DNA of 64,000 bases, taken from NCBI GenBank assembly GCA_964035545.1, contig OZ037771.1, forward strand, positions 806,001-870,000, given 5' to 3'. Of this stretch, positions 13,627 through 27,700 are shown one piece after another. The notes beneath the pieces are model-generated. The model was given only the letters and a program-made list of their open reading frames with translations, had not been told where the DNA came from and did not search any database. The position numbers and the translations under genes were made by a program. This stretch comes from Bugula neritina. Its lineage: Eukaryota; Bryozoa; Gymnolaemata; Cheilostomatida; Bugulidae. Every line of letters starts with the position of its first letter. Positions within the stretch are counted from its first letter, which is position 1.

Positions 13627-16600
13627 TTAAGGACAGATAAGAGAGTAGAACTTATGCTTTAAATCCGTCAGCTCCGAGTAATCTGATAGGGTGATTTTAT
13701 AGTTTGCTGTCGGCTGACTGGCTATCAGTGACACTTCATTATCATTCACCTCCTTGCCTATGGCCACGGCCACAATCTCTATACCCGCTGCCTTCGCTCT
13801 GTTAGCTGCCGCAACTGTTTCCTCAAAATCATGAGACGCCCGGTCTAATATCACCACAGCTAAATTTCTCACCTACACATGTAATGGAGTAATTTAATAA
13901 ACAATGTACTGCACTATATCACCATCTACTAATATGCTATCACTGTATTATCATACTATACTACATATTATACTATATACTCTACTATAGATACTACAAT
14001 GTATACTATTGTTATATATAATTTATTATAATATACTATATAGTACATACTAAAATGTAGAATGTAGATACTATAATATACAGTAGATACTATAATATAC
14101 AGTAGATACTACAATATATGTTGTACTACATACTTTAATAAAAATATTATATATTATACTACGCTATAATATATGCTATACTATATTATATGCTATACTA
14201 AATACTATAATATATTATATTATAATACATACTATACTATATACTATACTATATACTACACTATGTATAAAGACAGAAACGTACCCCTTCTCTGTCTCCA
14301 CTCCTTGCTGTAAAGCTGTCAGTCACCAGTTGATTGATATAGTCAGCAGCACTTGGTATGACTTCTCTTTCCGCAAAGTGTCTCAGGATTTCTTCTTTAG
14401 TCTTATAAGTGTTGAGGTTAAACCCAATGTCAAGGTCACATTGCTTTGGTATCAGACCGAACCTCAAGGATGCGTCTCTGAAGATATAATATATTACATG
14501 ATATATATAGTATAGTATATACTATATATGATATATATTATATATAGTCTATAATATATAGTAGGTATATAATATTTAGTATATATTTTATGTAATACAG
14601 ACATATGTAATAATTATGAGTAGAAAGGACGCAAGCGATTGAGCTAGATGAAAATCGCTGATTGAGTTAGCTATGCAGAACCCTGTTGTGGTGAGAAAAA
14701 GTGAGAAACGGTGAGAAGTATGCCACAGTTATAATAAATATAATGTAATAAATAAATTAATAAATGTATTATTATTAGTATAAGGTATATGCAATGCAAG
14801 GAAAGTTGATTTTTTCTCGTATTACAATCACATATAACAATGAATATTCTGAAATGTGTGCTACATTTTCCAACAACTGAATTACCTAAGAAATGGGAGT
14901 TGTGTCTCCTAATTAAATGGGATAACCCCTTATACTCACCCAACATATGTATTCTTGTCTGATATGATTTTCTGTACCATTGAAAGAGCTGGCATAGTGC
15001 CAGATGGGTTTTGTGATGCTGACCCGAGTACGAACATGATGTCTGACTGAAAGCTGATGGTGCACACTGCAAATAGACAGACAAGATGGTGCACTCTGAA
15101 AACAGTCAGGCTTGCAATCTAAGATACGACAAACTTGATTTGATATGAAAAACTGGATCTGGAATTATAATCATCAGCTAAAGTAATACCAAGGAATATC
15201 TCAAAGGAGTTCAACTTGATTCACATAGAGAAGACAAATCTAATAACAGTTAGTATGCTGCTCACCTCCGACTGGGTTGCCCTGCACTTTGCATGTGGAA
15301 GTCACCAGTCGCTCAACCAAAGCACTTCCCAGATCATTGAAGGAATTGACCGTAAATATGTGACCTTCAGAAGGCTGAGACGACACGCTCTCTATCTCGT
15401 CCCAGTTTATCTGAATATCAAAACATATTTATTAAAATACATAAAATATTTCAACTGTTTAGGGTTGCATAAGGTCAAATCAGAAATAAATACCAAATAG
15501 GAACCTATTGATTGCAATAATTTCATTTGCTTTAAATTTCAACAACACACTTATTTTTAGCTCATTATCTCCAGAAAGATGATATTTCAGATTCAGTCAA
15601 TGTGATATATTTGGCTGTTGCTCTCATTTATTAAAAGGAAACTCTATATCTTAGAGGGATGAAGCACCTTTCTATATGCGATGAGCAGGAGATAATTGAA
15701 TTAAAAATCTGAAGTATGCCCTTATTGACTTTCCACCCATCAGTAACAATATGATTCTACATTACATCAACACCAACTTCTCAATTTCTGCACTCTTGCA
15801 ATGCGTAATCCTCAATGTACGATATTTATCAGTTTTAGTGCAAGGTGAACACCCATGGCAGGTATCAGAGTGAATTATCAGATTTCTACTGCCCTTAACA
15901 GGCTCCAAATATTGTATATTCGTGACTTTAAGGCACAGCTAAGCTGATGGTTAATGTCAGTGTAAAATCTCAGACTAAACTCTAATAAATTGTCAATTGT
16001 TTTCAGGCTGTTGGAATTTGATACCAAATTTCATCCTGTTTGGATTGACAGCCCAAAGCTGAGTCTGACCTGATTTAGCAATAAAAGGGAATTGTTGACT
16101 ACATTGTCAACACTGATACATGTTCCCAACCAGCTCAGCTCACCCAGGCCATTGTTCCATGCAGATAGAAATCAGCAATAAAGAAGACTAGTTCAAACCA
16201 CCGCTAAGCTTAAATATTCAGTGTTCTAGGGCTAACAAAAATTAAAAAGTTATTTAGCAAGGGCTGTAATTGAAGATGGTAGAGGAGATAACTATGCGCC
16301 ATTATTTCTTGAGTACAAAACAATAATTGAAAATGACTAAAAGCTAACAAGACTGATAAGAATCAAACTCTATTTGAAGTAATTAGGATGGTCGAGTCAG
16401 CTACACACTAAAGCTGCAAACAAATCTCTACATGGTGCTAGTTTTTAAGTAGTATATCCTGTGCTTACATTGTTGCTAATGGCAACGACAAATATGGTGA
16501 CATTATCTCTGCGGAGAAGCTGAGCCTGGTGGCTGGTTAGTTTGGGGTACCAACTGGATCCGTCAGTGATCAGCACAGCAATCTTCGGCACGCCTTCCCG

Positions 16601-19600
16601 GCTGTTGGAAAATATTTGGTGTCGAACGTGTTTCAGAGCAATGTCTGTCCGAGTACCTACAATCACCAGAAGTAAGGGGTGTGTAAGATGTACCCACCGT
16701 CTAGTGATAACAATTTACAGAGAACAAACTTCTAAGTTCAAAAGCTAGTCATCAGATGAGTACAGTATTGGTTGGTTATCAGGAGATCTCGGTAATGGGC
16801 AACACAAAACATGTCTGCTGAAGAGTAGTGGAAGGCACAGACACTCTGCTGTAGAGTAGTGGAAGGCACAGACACTGTGCTGTAGAGTAGTGAGAGACAC
16901 AGACACTCTGCTGTAGAGTAGTGAGAGGCACAGACACTCTGCTGTAGAGTAGTGAGAGGCACAGACACTGTGCTGTAGAGTAGTGGAAGGCACAGACACT
17001 CTGCTGTAGAGTAGTGGAAGGCACAGACACTGTGCTGTAGAGTAGTGAGAGACACAGACACTCTGCTGTAGAGTAGTGAGAGGCACAGACACTCTGCTGT
17101 AGAGTAGTGAGAGGCACAGACACTGTGCTGTAGAGTAGTAGGAGGCACAGACACTCTGCTGTAGAGTAGTGAGAGACACAGACACTCTGCTGTAGAGTAG
17201 TGAGAGACACAGACACTCTGCTGTAGAGTAGTGAGAGGCACAGACACTGTGCTGTAGAGTAGTGGAAGGCACAGACACTGTGCTGTAGAGTAGTGAGAGA
17301 CACAGACACTCTGCTGTAGAGTAGTGATAGGCACAGACACTCTGCTGTAGAGTAGTGAGAGGCACAGGCACTCTGCTGTAGAACCCAACCTACCATCTCA
17401 AGGTATCTCATCTTACAAGACTCACAGTCCAGTATGAGCTACTGACAAGTTGACTAATGTTTGCTGACCGTGATTGAATGCTGGACGTCTGCTTAGTGCA
17501 AACCATCAGGAAATGGGTAGCAGAGTACAGCAGCGTACAAGAGGCAGCATGCTACACTCTATGTGTGTGTACTGCCTCCCTGTATAATCAGATACTTCTA
17601 GGGCTAATTGTGAAAGCAGTGTAAGGTTTTTAATTAAGGAACCCGAGACTGGACAGTGTAACATCAAACAATACTCTCAGAAATCATCACATCCCGTCTT
17701 CGCATTGTTTTGCTTTGCATTATTATGAAAAGCATTTTCAATGCAGCATAATAGAGAAAGATGTTGGAAAAAGTGACATTTGAATAAATTTGCACAAGAG
17801 TTTTTGTGGTAATATGACTTTTGTTGACATAGCTATTTTTATTTGATTCAACAATTTCAGTTACTGTTGGCACAGAGTCAAGAGCAAACAGCTGATGGTA
17901 ATGTAAGAGTTGGGTGATGACAGAAGCACGCATTGTATAATTGCCTGTAATTGCTAGGAGCACATTTTCAGTGATATTTTGATAGATATCAAGTTTAAAA
18001 GATAGTAGAAGATGACACTCTGCTCTATTTAACTAATAATTTGAGTATCGAATAACAGAGAGGGCATTGAAAGGGAGAAGATGGGGGCCAGATTATCTAG
18101 ATAATGCAGAATGTAGTATTGTAAAGTAATACACTAGATGCAGGACCCTGAATCAGCTTGGCATTTTATGACGTCTAAACTCATGAGATTCTGTTTCACC
18201 TATTGTTGCCATATATGGGCATCAACTGCATACTTAAATGCACCGAAGCTAACAAACCATGAATATGAAAACTCGAACCCTTAAAGATAAGCTATATTCT
18301 GATTTTGAGATTTAAATTACTTATAAAAATGAATTATTTCACACTTTAGCCCACAGCAAACACTCAAGCCTCACCTCCTCTCCTCTGGTCAATTCGGCCA
18401 ATGGCTCTCCTCACGTCAGCCTCGTTCTTGTAGTCAGTGAAGGAGAACCGATGAGTCACCTTGTCGGAGAAGGTAATGGCCGCCACTCTAGTCTGCTCCA
18501 GTCCAATGTCGAAACTGGCCGTCAGGTTTGAGAGGAACTGCCTCAGTTTCATAAAGTGGACTGGCCAAATGCTCGACGACTCGTCGATCACAAAGGCTAT
18601 ATCGGCGGGCTTACCCGGACAGACTGAAAACACAAACAGGATGTGATGTAGTCATGCTATAATTTTTATCTTTTCCCAAGTCTTTGGCCGTTATGGGCAA
18701 ATAGATTAATTCTATAATTTAACTGAAACAGTATAAACATTTTATACAGGATTCAAGTTTGACAATAGTTCAAAACTCATTTACAATTACTTAAACTAGA
18801 ACTGCAAAGCCGAAACATGCGGAAGTATAATAAAACATAGTAATAATGCATAATACATTATAATACATTATGATGCAATGCAATACAGTATAATAAAATA
18901 TAATTTGACAGTTTCATGTAATGAATTCTATTAGAGGATTGGGGAAAACCCATGGAAACTCTAAGAGGTTGCCTGGAGATGCACTCAAGTGGCATGGAGC
19001 TTGTCTGGTATCCTGCATGCATCATTAGGCATAGAAGGGCTAGTACCACACCACCCCAGCTCTATCACTAAACTCTTCAAGTACTTCAGGTATTTTAGAG
19101 TATATGAAATGATTGATTTCATCAGATACTGCAACACATGTTGACAACCACCCCACCGTATTTTAGCACACAGCCTCACAATTAGAATGTGTTGACATAT
19201 ATAATATAATATAATATAGTATAATATAGTATAGTATAATATGATATATTATAATATAATATAATAATATTATAGTAAAATATAATATAGTACAATATAA
19301 AATAGAATAATATAATATAAAAAATATAAGATAACATAATATGATATGTTATAATAAAATATTTAGATATAAATATTGCATAAGATATAAACACATACCT
19401 TTTGTAAGAGCGCACTGTGTAACATCTATTGTGGCTGATATCTAAAATATACATTTTCTAGTGCATCACTTGATAAACAAAAAACAATTATAATTTTTGT
19501 ATGAAGAAATAAATAACCTTATAAATTACTGTGTTCTATTCGGTGTCACTATTGGCATTGCCAAACACTTTCAGAATAAAATGTCCTTCCAAAACTGTAG

Positions 19601-19744
19601 TCTTACACAAAATAAGCAAGGAAATTGTAGTAGAAAAGTAGAGTAAATCTAATAATTATTAGTGAGTCAATTTCTTACACAATTCAAATGACTCACCAGC
19701 AGGAGACATGCGCACAAGTTGAAGGTGATTTTCTTATACTCCAT
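13627..19744 (-). CDS. Secreted protein with two von Willebrand factor A domains (8 exons, 412 aa)
   Basis: Probable extracellular adhesion or matrix protein. Exons in transcription order: 19697..19744, 19399..19441, 18375..18623, 16469..16656, 15266..15410, 14940..15066, 14285..14477, 13627..13872. All junctions are GT-AG and the frame ends at TAA. It starts MEYKKITFNLCACLLL, a likely signal peptide that runs into exon 2. VWA1 begins PADIAFVIDESSS, with a complete metal site: DESSS, then GGTRT, then LITDGSS. VWA2 begins SDIMFVLGSAS and ends at the C-terminus (FYSLICP). In VWA2 the first metal-site aspartate is glycine and the threonine loop is lost, so it probably cannot bind a divalent ion. 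No collagen, EGF or membrane segment is present. The domain pair resembles matrilin or collagen-VI type VWA modules, but no orthologue is claimed. It lies tail to tail with YAP. Confidence 0.94.
13915..14275. repeat. AT-rich TATACTA low-complexity intron
   Basis: The last intron of the VWA gene (13873-14284) is almost entirely degenerate TACTATA/TATAATA sequence. No gene is visible in it. Similar tracts occur at 14495-14580 and 19195-19345 in other introns of the same gene. Confidence 0.8.
15411..16468. other. VWA gene intron, nothing recognised
   Basis: Unique AT-rich intronic sequence of about 1 kb between the exons that carry the middle and the end of the first VWA domain. No coding exon, RNA or clear repeat was found. 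Confidence 0.55.
16815..17385. repeat. Minisatellite, about 31 bp unit, about 18 copies
   Basis: Tandem units contain CTGCTGTAGAGTAGTG followed by a variable GAGAGRCACAGACACT segment; copies alternate between CTCTGCTG and CTGTGCTG. It lies in the VWA intron 16657-18374. All three minus-strand frames stay open through it because the unit lacks stops and its period is not a multiple of three; these 200-residue frames are not genes. The remainder of the intron (17400-18374) shows nothing recognisable. Confidence 0.92.
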
Positions 19745-21428
19745 TCTCTGTTCCGGCAGCTAGTCTTCCGTATAGAATATTTGAATCTGTGTTTGTGACA
19801 CGTGAGGTGTTGTGAGCTTAAAGTTTCTTACTTGAAAAACTCTGTAAAGATTTAAGAGTTGACTTTTCTCAAGATGCAAAGCAGTTGATCACCAGTGAAA
19901 GTTGCAATGAAATCTGACGTTCAAGAAGTGTGCACTTGTTTATAAAAGACAGCCTGTTCCGATTCTACTTTCTTTGTTTACATTTAACTTACAATCAGCC
20001 AATGAGAAGCAAGCTGCTCAAGTGCCCACGTAAGGCAAGTGCAAAAGGGCTACTCTTTGCTATTTAATACTACTCTAGCGTTATACTGAACATGCTAGTG
20101 TTAACAACTGTGGGGGTGGCATAATCTCCCCCTCACTTTCATCATAAGTAAAGATAATGGTCCAAAGGCTAGGCTGAGTTAAATATAGAGGAGGTGTGAA
20201 GTTTCGGAAATAATAATAATCGAAGAATCACTTTGGTAATCACTATGCATTCCTCTGCCATGTGTCATACTTAGGGGGTCATGTGACTCCTGAAATTCTT
20301 CTTTTTATGGTCAGCAACCTGAATACCCAAAATTCCACAATGAGACAGATTCCTGCACACGTTCAGATCAGGACACCGGCAGCCTTTCAAATAACTGATG
20401 GACAACTAGCAAATATTGTAAGTACGGCAAATACTGCAACTAGCCACTGGCAAACACTGCAATTGGCAAATATTGCAATTGGCAATTTAGTGTGAAATAG
20501 TTGCTATTTGCACCAACTGACTAAACAACCAGTAATCGTTGTAATTAACTATTAAAAAGTAATATTATATGTTGAATTTAACAGTAAACACAATGAAAAA
20601 AATTTTATCTATTCAAATCTTACCTTATTTTGTGTAAATGGGAAAACCTAGATGAGTGATTTCATTACACATTGTAGAGATAAACTCTACACGGCTAAGT
20701 TTTTTCTTGACACTTTCTCCCAATTGGAGCACCAGAAGTTCTGTCCCAGCTTCTACTCTGCTGTGTAAGTTTTACCAGAGTTTCAGCACAAGAATCTGGT
20801 AACTACAAACAATAAAACAGACTGACTAGTAACAACACGGGAGGGGGGAGAGGGGGGAGAGAGTGGTCATGGGAGATGCAAATACAAAATACTGTTTGCT
20901 GTAAAACTATTTTTAAAATATTTTCAATGCACATTTTGTTTAATTAGTAAAAACTTTTTTAAAAATTCACACACGCACACAACACACACCAAACAAAAGG
21001 CAAAATATGAGTAAAATATTTGCACCTGTGATAAGAATGAAGAAATAGGACCTTCAACTAGTGCACACACTCGATACCCGACTACAGCAACACGGCTCTT
21101 AGAACTGAGTGAGTACGGGAGACGAGTGACACATACCATCCTCTGCTGTCAGTCCCCGTAAACCGACTCCAACAAAGTGTGTCTCCAAAATTAGAGTAAA
21201 CAGATCACTTCAAAGCAGTTTCGGCCAGCAATTACCAGAGAGTGAGTAACAAACGTGTTGCGTTATCAGCATGTTTGTGCGGGGGAGGTAATAATAATAG
21301 TTGGATAAGACAAGAAGTGCCAAGAAACTCAACACAGCATTTATATATATCTCTTGTTCTATGAGTGAGAGGATGAGCATATCTCTAACTCTGGGTCTTT
21401 AGAAATCTGAAACAAAGTATGAATGTGG

Positions 21429-21473
<45 letters not shown>

Positions 21474-21571
21474 GAAATAAAATGAGATTTGATTAATATA
21501 ATGGCATTTATTACTAGTAGTTTCGTACACAAGAACGATGTGCACTCGTCAGATAAATTAGCCACTCATTT

Positions 21572-21638
<67 letters not shown>

Positions 21639-24600
21639 GTTGGAAAACATGTTTAGCAGTTCTTTTAAGTAAAGTTCATTTTTAGGTTGTTTGTTATAAT
21701 TGTTTTCAATAAATATGCCAGCCATTCCAACAGATGTCATTAGTGCAGGCACGTAATGTCATCGCTATAACATTCCAGCTTGGTGAATGGCAGCAATATT
21801 CACACTCACGTGCCACGGAGTGTCTGAACGACAAGTGTCAGTCACTCGCGACGAAATTCATGGCAGCAGAAAGCAAGTGATGGACATGCATCTGTTGCTG
21901 ACTTCAGTGTACCCAGCAGGTGTCCCCGGCAGCTGTGGCAGCAACACAAAGGGGGTTTGAATACTTTACGTAACTTTAAGAAATTCCGTAATACTTAATC
22001 ACATCTCCATTGCTTAAATTTTATTGGTCTCAAGTTGATGATTAGCTCTTCACAAGTTAAAGAGGTTATTTACACTCCTGAGGGGTTATCTGTGCTCCTG
22101 AGGGGTTATCTACGCTCCTGGGCTGTGGAACTCACTGCAGAGGGCTGTAAAACTAAAGTGTCACTCATATGTAACAGATTCTTTAACAATTTAACACATT
22201 GCAGATAGTTTTCATGATAAAATACAGAAACGATCATAAAATGTCTAAAAATACATGTTAAGTATATGTAAAGTAAGTGTTACCAGCATATTATACAGAT
22301 ATCTACAGTGACATCACATACAGTAACATACTCTTCACACTCAACATGGATATCACAAAGGAAATTATAGGGCTTTTCTGTTAAAGTTATTTTTATCATA
22401 AGAATGTCCAAATTACATAACTTCAGAGTCATTGCACATTTTTTAGTTTTTGTTAGCTAAACGTAAGCTTGTTATCACGCATTCCATCTGCAGCTTTATT
22501 CACCCTTCTAATTCCCTCATCCCTGAATCATCAGCAGCCTGGAATGTCAATTAACATTTTTATTCCGGCATCATAGATTACCAAACACAGTTTTTAAGAA
22601 AAGGGAAAAAATGGAGCAATAGAACTAGCTTCAGGTTATCCAGTTTCGTATCAGTGGTTACAAATTAACTATTCTAAGAATACTATGCATGAAATGTTGA
22701 AATATTAAGCAATGAAATGCGGATCTTGTAGCACTAGAAGCTATAGGGTCAGGAGCTGGTGGTTAGCTGATAAACTGACACTCAAATAGTGGTTGTCTCC
22801 CCTACATTACTCGATGAATTGCAGCATTAATAATTAATGTATGTTTATATGCTGAGGTTGTGTCATAGGAAGTAGGGATTTGGATGATTGGGTAACTATG
22901 ATTTACTCTTCTAATTTTGTTTATATTTAAACTGAGTTACTCATAACAGTGTGTTATGACCTCACAAAGCTTCTACACGCATTATGTAAACACATGGGTA
23001 AACTCCTGTTATACCAGTTTATAGCTTCTGCTATTCTACTGGCCAATGAAAAACAAAGACAAAAGGCCAACAGCTCTCTCTATCAAAGTGTATATAAATC
23101 AACCTAATTTATTGAAAGATTTTCATATATTCTAATATGAAAAGTAGTAAATACCTACAAATGGTTGATGCACACCTCATTGTGTAGACCTACACTATAG
23201 TATACCTACACTATAGTATACTTACAATATTGTATACTTACACTATTGTATACTTACACTACTGTATACCCACACTATTGTATATACTTACACTATTGTA
23301 TACTTACACTATTGTGTACTTACACTATTGTATACCTACACTATTGTATACTTACACCACCATTGACTTGACTATAGTTTCTATTCTGCTATAATGCTTT
23401 ACCCTCACCTATAAGCGCCTATAGCAGGACAACAAAGTAAAAGAAAAATTTTGCCAACACGGCTGTGCAGTCACAAGTACCTGTAGATGTCATATGTGTG
23501 CTGTATGTGCTGAAAGCTTTCGTTGGTAGCTACCAGCTAGCATTCTTTATGCTCTTCACAGCTCTATCTACTATCAAGTTTTACATTTCACTGCAATATA
23601 AAATTGATGTGTTGGACTTGCAGAATTTTATGAGCTTTTGGTGAGAGGCTGGCCATGTTTTGAATATTTGCTGAAGGCCAGGCATCATAAAGTCTGGATA
23701 CTACAAACTTCCCATTTATTTATGAAAATAACTCCTCAAAACATCTCAACTTTCATTAAAGCCACTTGTTTGATGTTTAGCTTAGTTATTTCCTGATCTT
23801 TGCCGCTATGAGAGTCAAATTAGACTGTAGATGTAACTCTATACAAGTCTAACAAAACAAGACACTGTTTCTGCCACCTTTTCATGTGCAGCATTACACC
23901 AGCATATTTGTATACTCTGATCATATGAAGGAGCTTATAAGGTCATATAAAGGTGAGTGGATGTTGTTGTACACAAAGTCAGTTAATCATGGCTGCCTCA
24001 TGATTGTCAGAATGTTTACAATGAAGTGTGAATTATTATCTAGTAGTATCTAGTAGCAGCTGTCCACAGTTTCAACTTTTTTAACTCAAAAATTTAGTTC
24101 TCCTTTCAGGATGTACAAGAGTTGTTTTAGCAAATTGGCTGTCCTTTATATTAATGACAAGTAGAGGTAACTACTGGTAGCAGAACATATAAGGAAGATC
24201 AACCGTTGAAAGACGAGAAGTGCAGGTAAAAGATGTTTACATAAAAACTACCTGCATGTGTGTCTAATACTAGACTCTATTACCTCAGCGGGTGTTGTGT
24301 GTTTTCAATATGGTTGAGTTCCAGAATTGGCTAGCTTGTATAAACCTTCATTAGCTGCAACCCTTATGATTGCAAAAGTGAGTAATTTAAAAAAAAGAGA
24401 TTTCTGTAAGCATATCTTCTAGTTGTGAGGAAGATTAATCAAGACATTGGCAGCTAAAAAAGGCGCTTTTATGCCTTGAAGTAGCATAAGGCAAGGTGTA
24501 ATTTGTCTGTATAAGCATACAGTATATGAGCATATGGACCTGATATACTGAATTAAAACCTCTAAATAGATGTTACGACAACTCTCTTTCTTTATGCCAA

Positions 24601-24738
24601 CTAGCGCTTTCCCACAGGCTACACATTGCATACTACACAGCAGTATAAACATCAATATGAGTTGTCAGCACATGGTGATATACACTGTATTTGAGCACCA
24701 ACAATACCCAGAAGGTACAACTGACAGACACTAACACA
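19745..24738. other. Five-kilobase intergenic region
   Basis: Lies between the VWA start (19744) and the astacin stop (24739). I found no exon chain on either strand. It contains a purine-rich GGGGGGAGA tract near 20840-20865, two TA microsatellites (21431-21468, 21573-21634), a two-copy GGGGTTATC repeat near 22082-22120, and an 18-19 bp minisatellite built on ACACTATTGTATACTTAC at about 23190-23355. The open frames at 20262-20495, 24419-24655 and 24691-24921 are not supported as genes; the last is the antisense of an astacin exon. Confidence 0.6.
21431..21634. repeat. Two TA microsatellites flanking a 105 bp unique segment
   Basis: Alternating TA tracts at 21431-21468 and 21573-21634 bracket a segment that contains TCGTACACAAGAACGATG and GTGCACTCGTCAGAT. 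This could be a short non-autonomous insertion that expanded at both TA-rich edges, but no terminal inverted repeats could be shown. Confidence 0.6.
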
Positions 24739-27700
24739 TTAACCAGAAGTACTGCAGCTGTACATCTTCCTGACAACGGGGATATCCGACTTGCTGGACA
24801 GGTGCCCTGCAGTGCCCATCAGCCTTGTCGTACTGGAGCCTTTCTTCGATACAATCGTATAACAGGGGGACTTACATCCACTCTTTTTGAAGGACTAGAA
24901 AGAAATAAGTATAAAATATAAAACTATCAGGAGTTGTCTGTACTTGACTACTTGGTGTATTGTGATACAGAAGTTATGCTCTCTCTCTCAAGTCACGTGT
25001 TACAACACTCAGAATAAACTCCCCCCAATACTCTCAGTAATGCTATATACAGCACAATGTGGTATTATCTACACATGTATTACAAAAACTGCTCACCGTG
25101 CTGCGGTAGTGCATAATGCTGGTAGGATCGTACGCATATCCGTAACTGGAAACTCCACTCTTGGTTTTGAAATTAGATTTCTTGGTTGGGTTAATGTTAT
25201 CCCATACAATCTACAATTTAATTTATATTACAATCACTTTATATGCTGGGCTGTTATTTGTAACTAATAATAAAATATATGATAGATGTAACAGTTTCAT
25301 ATTACACAATGGTGTCTTCAACTCTTATAGTGATATATAACACAATGATGTATTCAACTCTTATAGTGATATATAACACAATGATGTCTTCAACTCTTAT
25401 AGTGATATATAACACAATGATGTCTTCAACTCTTATAGTGATATATAACACAATGATGTATTCAACTCTTATAGTGATATATAACACAATGATGTCTTCA
25501 ACTCTTATAGTGATATGTTATACAATGATGTCTTCAACTCTTATAGTGATATATAACACAATGATGTCTTCAACTAACCGTGACGTATTTCTCTCTCTCG
25601 GGGTGCTGATGCTCATGAATCAAGCCAATGGTGTGGCCGAGTTCGTGGAGAATGGTTCGGTGAGCGAAACAGTTCTTGGAGAGGTTTATGTACTGAACTC
25701 GTCTGGTATATCCCAGAGCAGAGGAGCAACTAAATTTATGCGTTATACAGTGTTATATACCAGAAGAGGCCTAGTAATAGTAATAGTGATAGTAATACTA
25801 ATAGTAACAGTAACAGTAATAGTATTAGTAGTAGTCATAGTAATAGTAATAGTATTAGAGAGCTGGACAGTATAAACTAATGAATAGTTTATTATCTAAC
25901 TTAAATATAATAAGATGTAATAAGCCTAAGTGATGTTAGTGTATACTAATACGTAAGTATGTACTAAGATGTAAGTTCAACTTACCCAGGTATATGTAAG
26001 TTCAACTTACCCAGGTATATGTAAGTATACACTTACCCATGTATATGTAAGTTCAACTTACCCAGGTATATGTAAGTGTACACTTACCCAGGTATATGTA
26101 AGTGTACACTTACCCAGGTATATGTAAGTATACACTTACCCAGGTATATGTAAGTATACACTTACCCAGGTATATGTAAGTATACACTTACCCAGGTATA
26201 TGTAAGTATACACTTACCCAGGTATATGTAAGTATACACTTACCCAGGTATATGTAAGTATACACTTACCCAGGTATATGTAAGTATACACTTACCCAGG
26301 TATATGTAAGTATACACTTACCCAGGTATATGTAAGTATACACTTACCCAGGTATATGTAAGTATACACTTACCCAGGTATATGTAAGTATACACTTACC
26401 CAGATATAGTGGCTCCCTTGGAGTCTGTTTTAGTTCTGATCTGCACAAACCTTCTATCGGAACTTTTCTTATATTCAAACTTGATGCAAGTGTATTTCTC
26501 CCACTCGTTCATAGCAGAGCGTATCTTGCTGTGACTTCCATCTTGAGTATTATATTATAGTATTATATACAGTAATACAGTATTATATACAGTCATATAA
26601 CATTATATACAGTCATATAACATTGTATACAGTCATATAACATTATATACAGTCATATAACAATATATATACAGTCATATAACATTATATATACAGTAAT
26701 ATGGTATTATATACAGTCTTATAACAATATATATACAGTCATATAGTAATAGATATACCGTAATATAGCATTGTATACAGTCATATAACATTATATATAC
26801 AGCCATATAGCAATATATATACAGTAATATAACAATATATATACAGTAATACAATGCTACACGGTAGAGTAGTAACCTAGCACACAGTATAATATTCTAC
26901 TAGATCACGTACCGAGTTTAGAACTGTAAGTGTACGGTATCCTTCCATTGGGCCACAACCTTGACCTTGATGACATTCCTGCTCTTCTATGAATAGATTG
27001 TCTCCCCTGGTTTCTGTACAAAATACAGTTTAGCATTACTTTACAATATTACTAATATAGTACAGGTGAAGCCATTGTCAACTACAATGAGACACACTGC
27101 ATTTATGTTACTTGATATTCTAACATACTGTATGTGTAATGTAGAGTAGAGAGAAAAGCTGTAACAGTGTATTATATAATATATACACACAGGAATATAA
27201 AGTTGGGTATACAAGGAAACACAACTCACTCTGGGTGATCAACGACATGGGGAAACAACACCTGAAACATGTCCGGGGAGACAATCATGTCCTCTATTTC
27301 AATAGAACCGTCATCAGTTATATTAGCGTGCAGTACTTGATTGTCTAAGCTGGAGTTGTCTGTCCATAAGTAGATATATAATGATAGTGCAAATGCACGT
27401 ACAGCAACAGTAGAATGTAAATTTTAAACAAACAGTTCAACATGTATAAAACACTTAAAACAAGTTGAAAGAGTTGTAAGGGTGGGGATGCCACCGTACC
27501 CCTAGAGTGTAATGGGTAGAACTCTGACTTGTAGGTTGGAGGTTTGATTCCCGGTGGACTAAAGGATTACTCTCTTTCTGATAAACCTACGAGAGTAGAA
27601 GGCTAGTGATTAGTGGCTACAAAACCATGTGTAGAAAAATAACAAAATTATGAATTTACTTCTGCCTTCAATTAAACAGAATGGCAGACTGCTTTGTGTA

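Noticed and set aside
16738-17411. Three overlapping 200-residue minus-strand open frames
   Set aside because: They are all the 31 bp minisatellite read in three frames, with no splice context or start signal.
20262-20495. 77-codon plus-strand frame in intergenic DNA
   Set aside because: Contains short internal repeats (GGCAAATATTGCAATT) and no recognisable domain or splice context.
24691-24921. 76-codon plus-strand frame
   Set aside because: Antisense of the last astacin exon (24739..24894), which has a proper acceptor, frame and stop.
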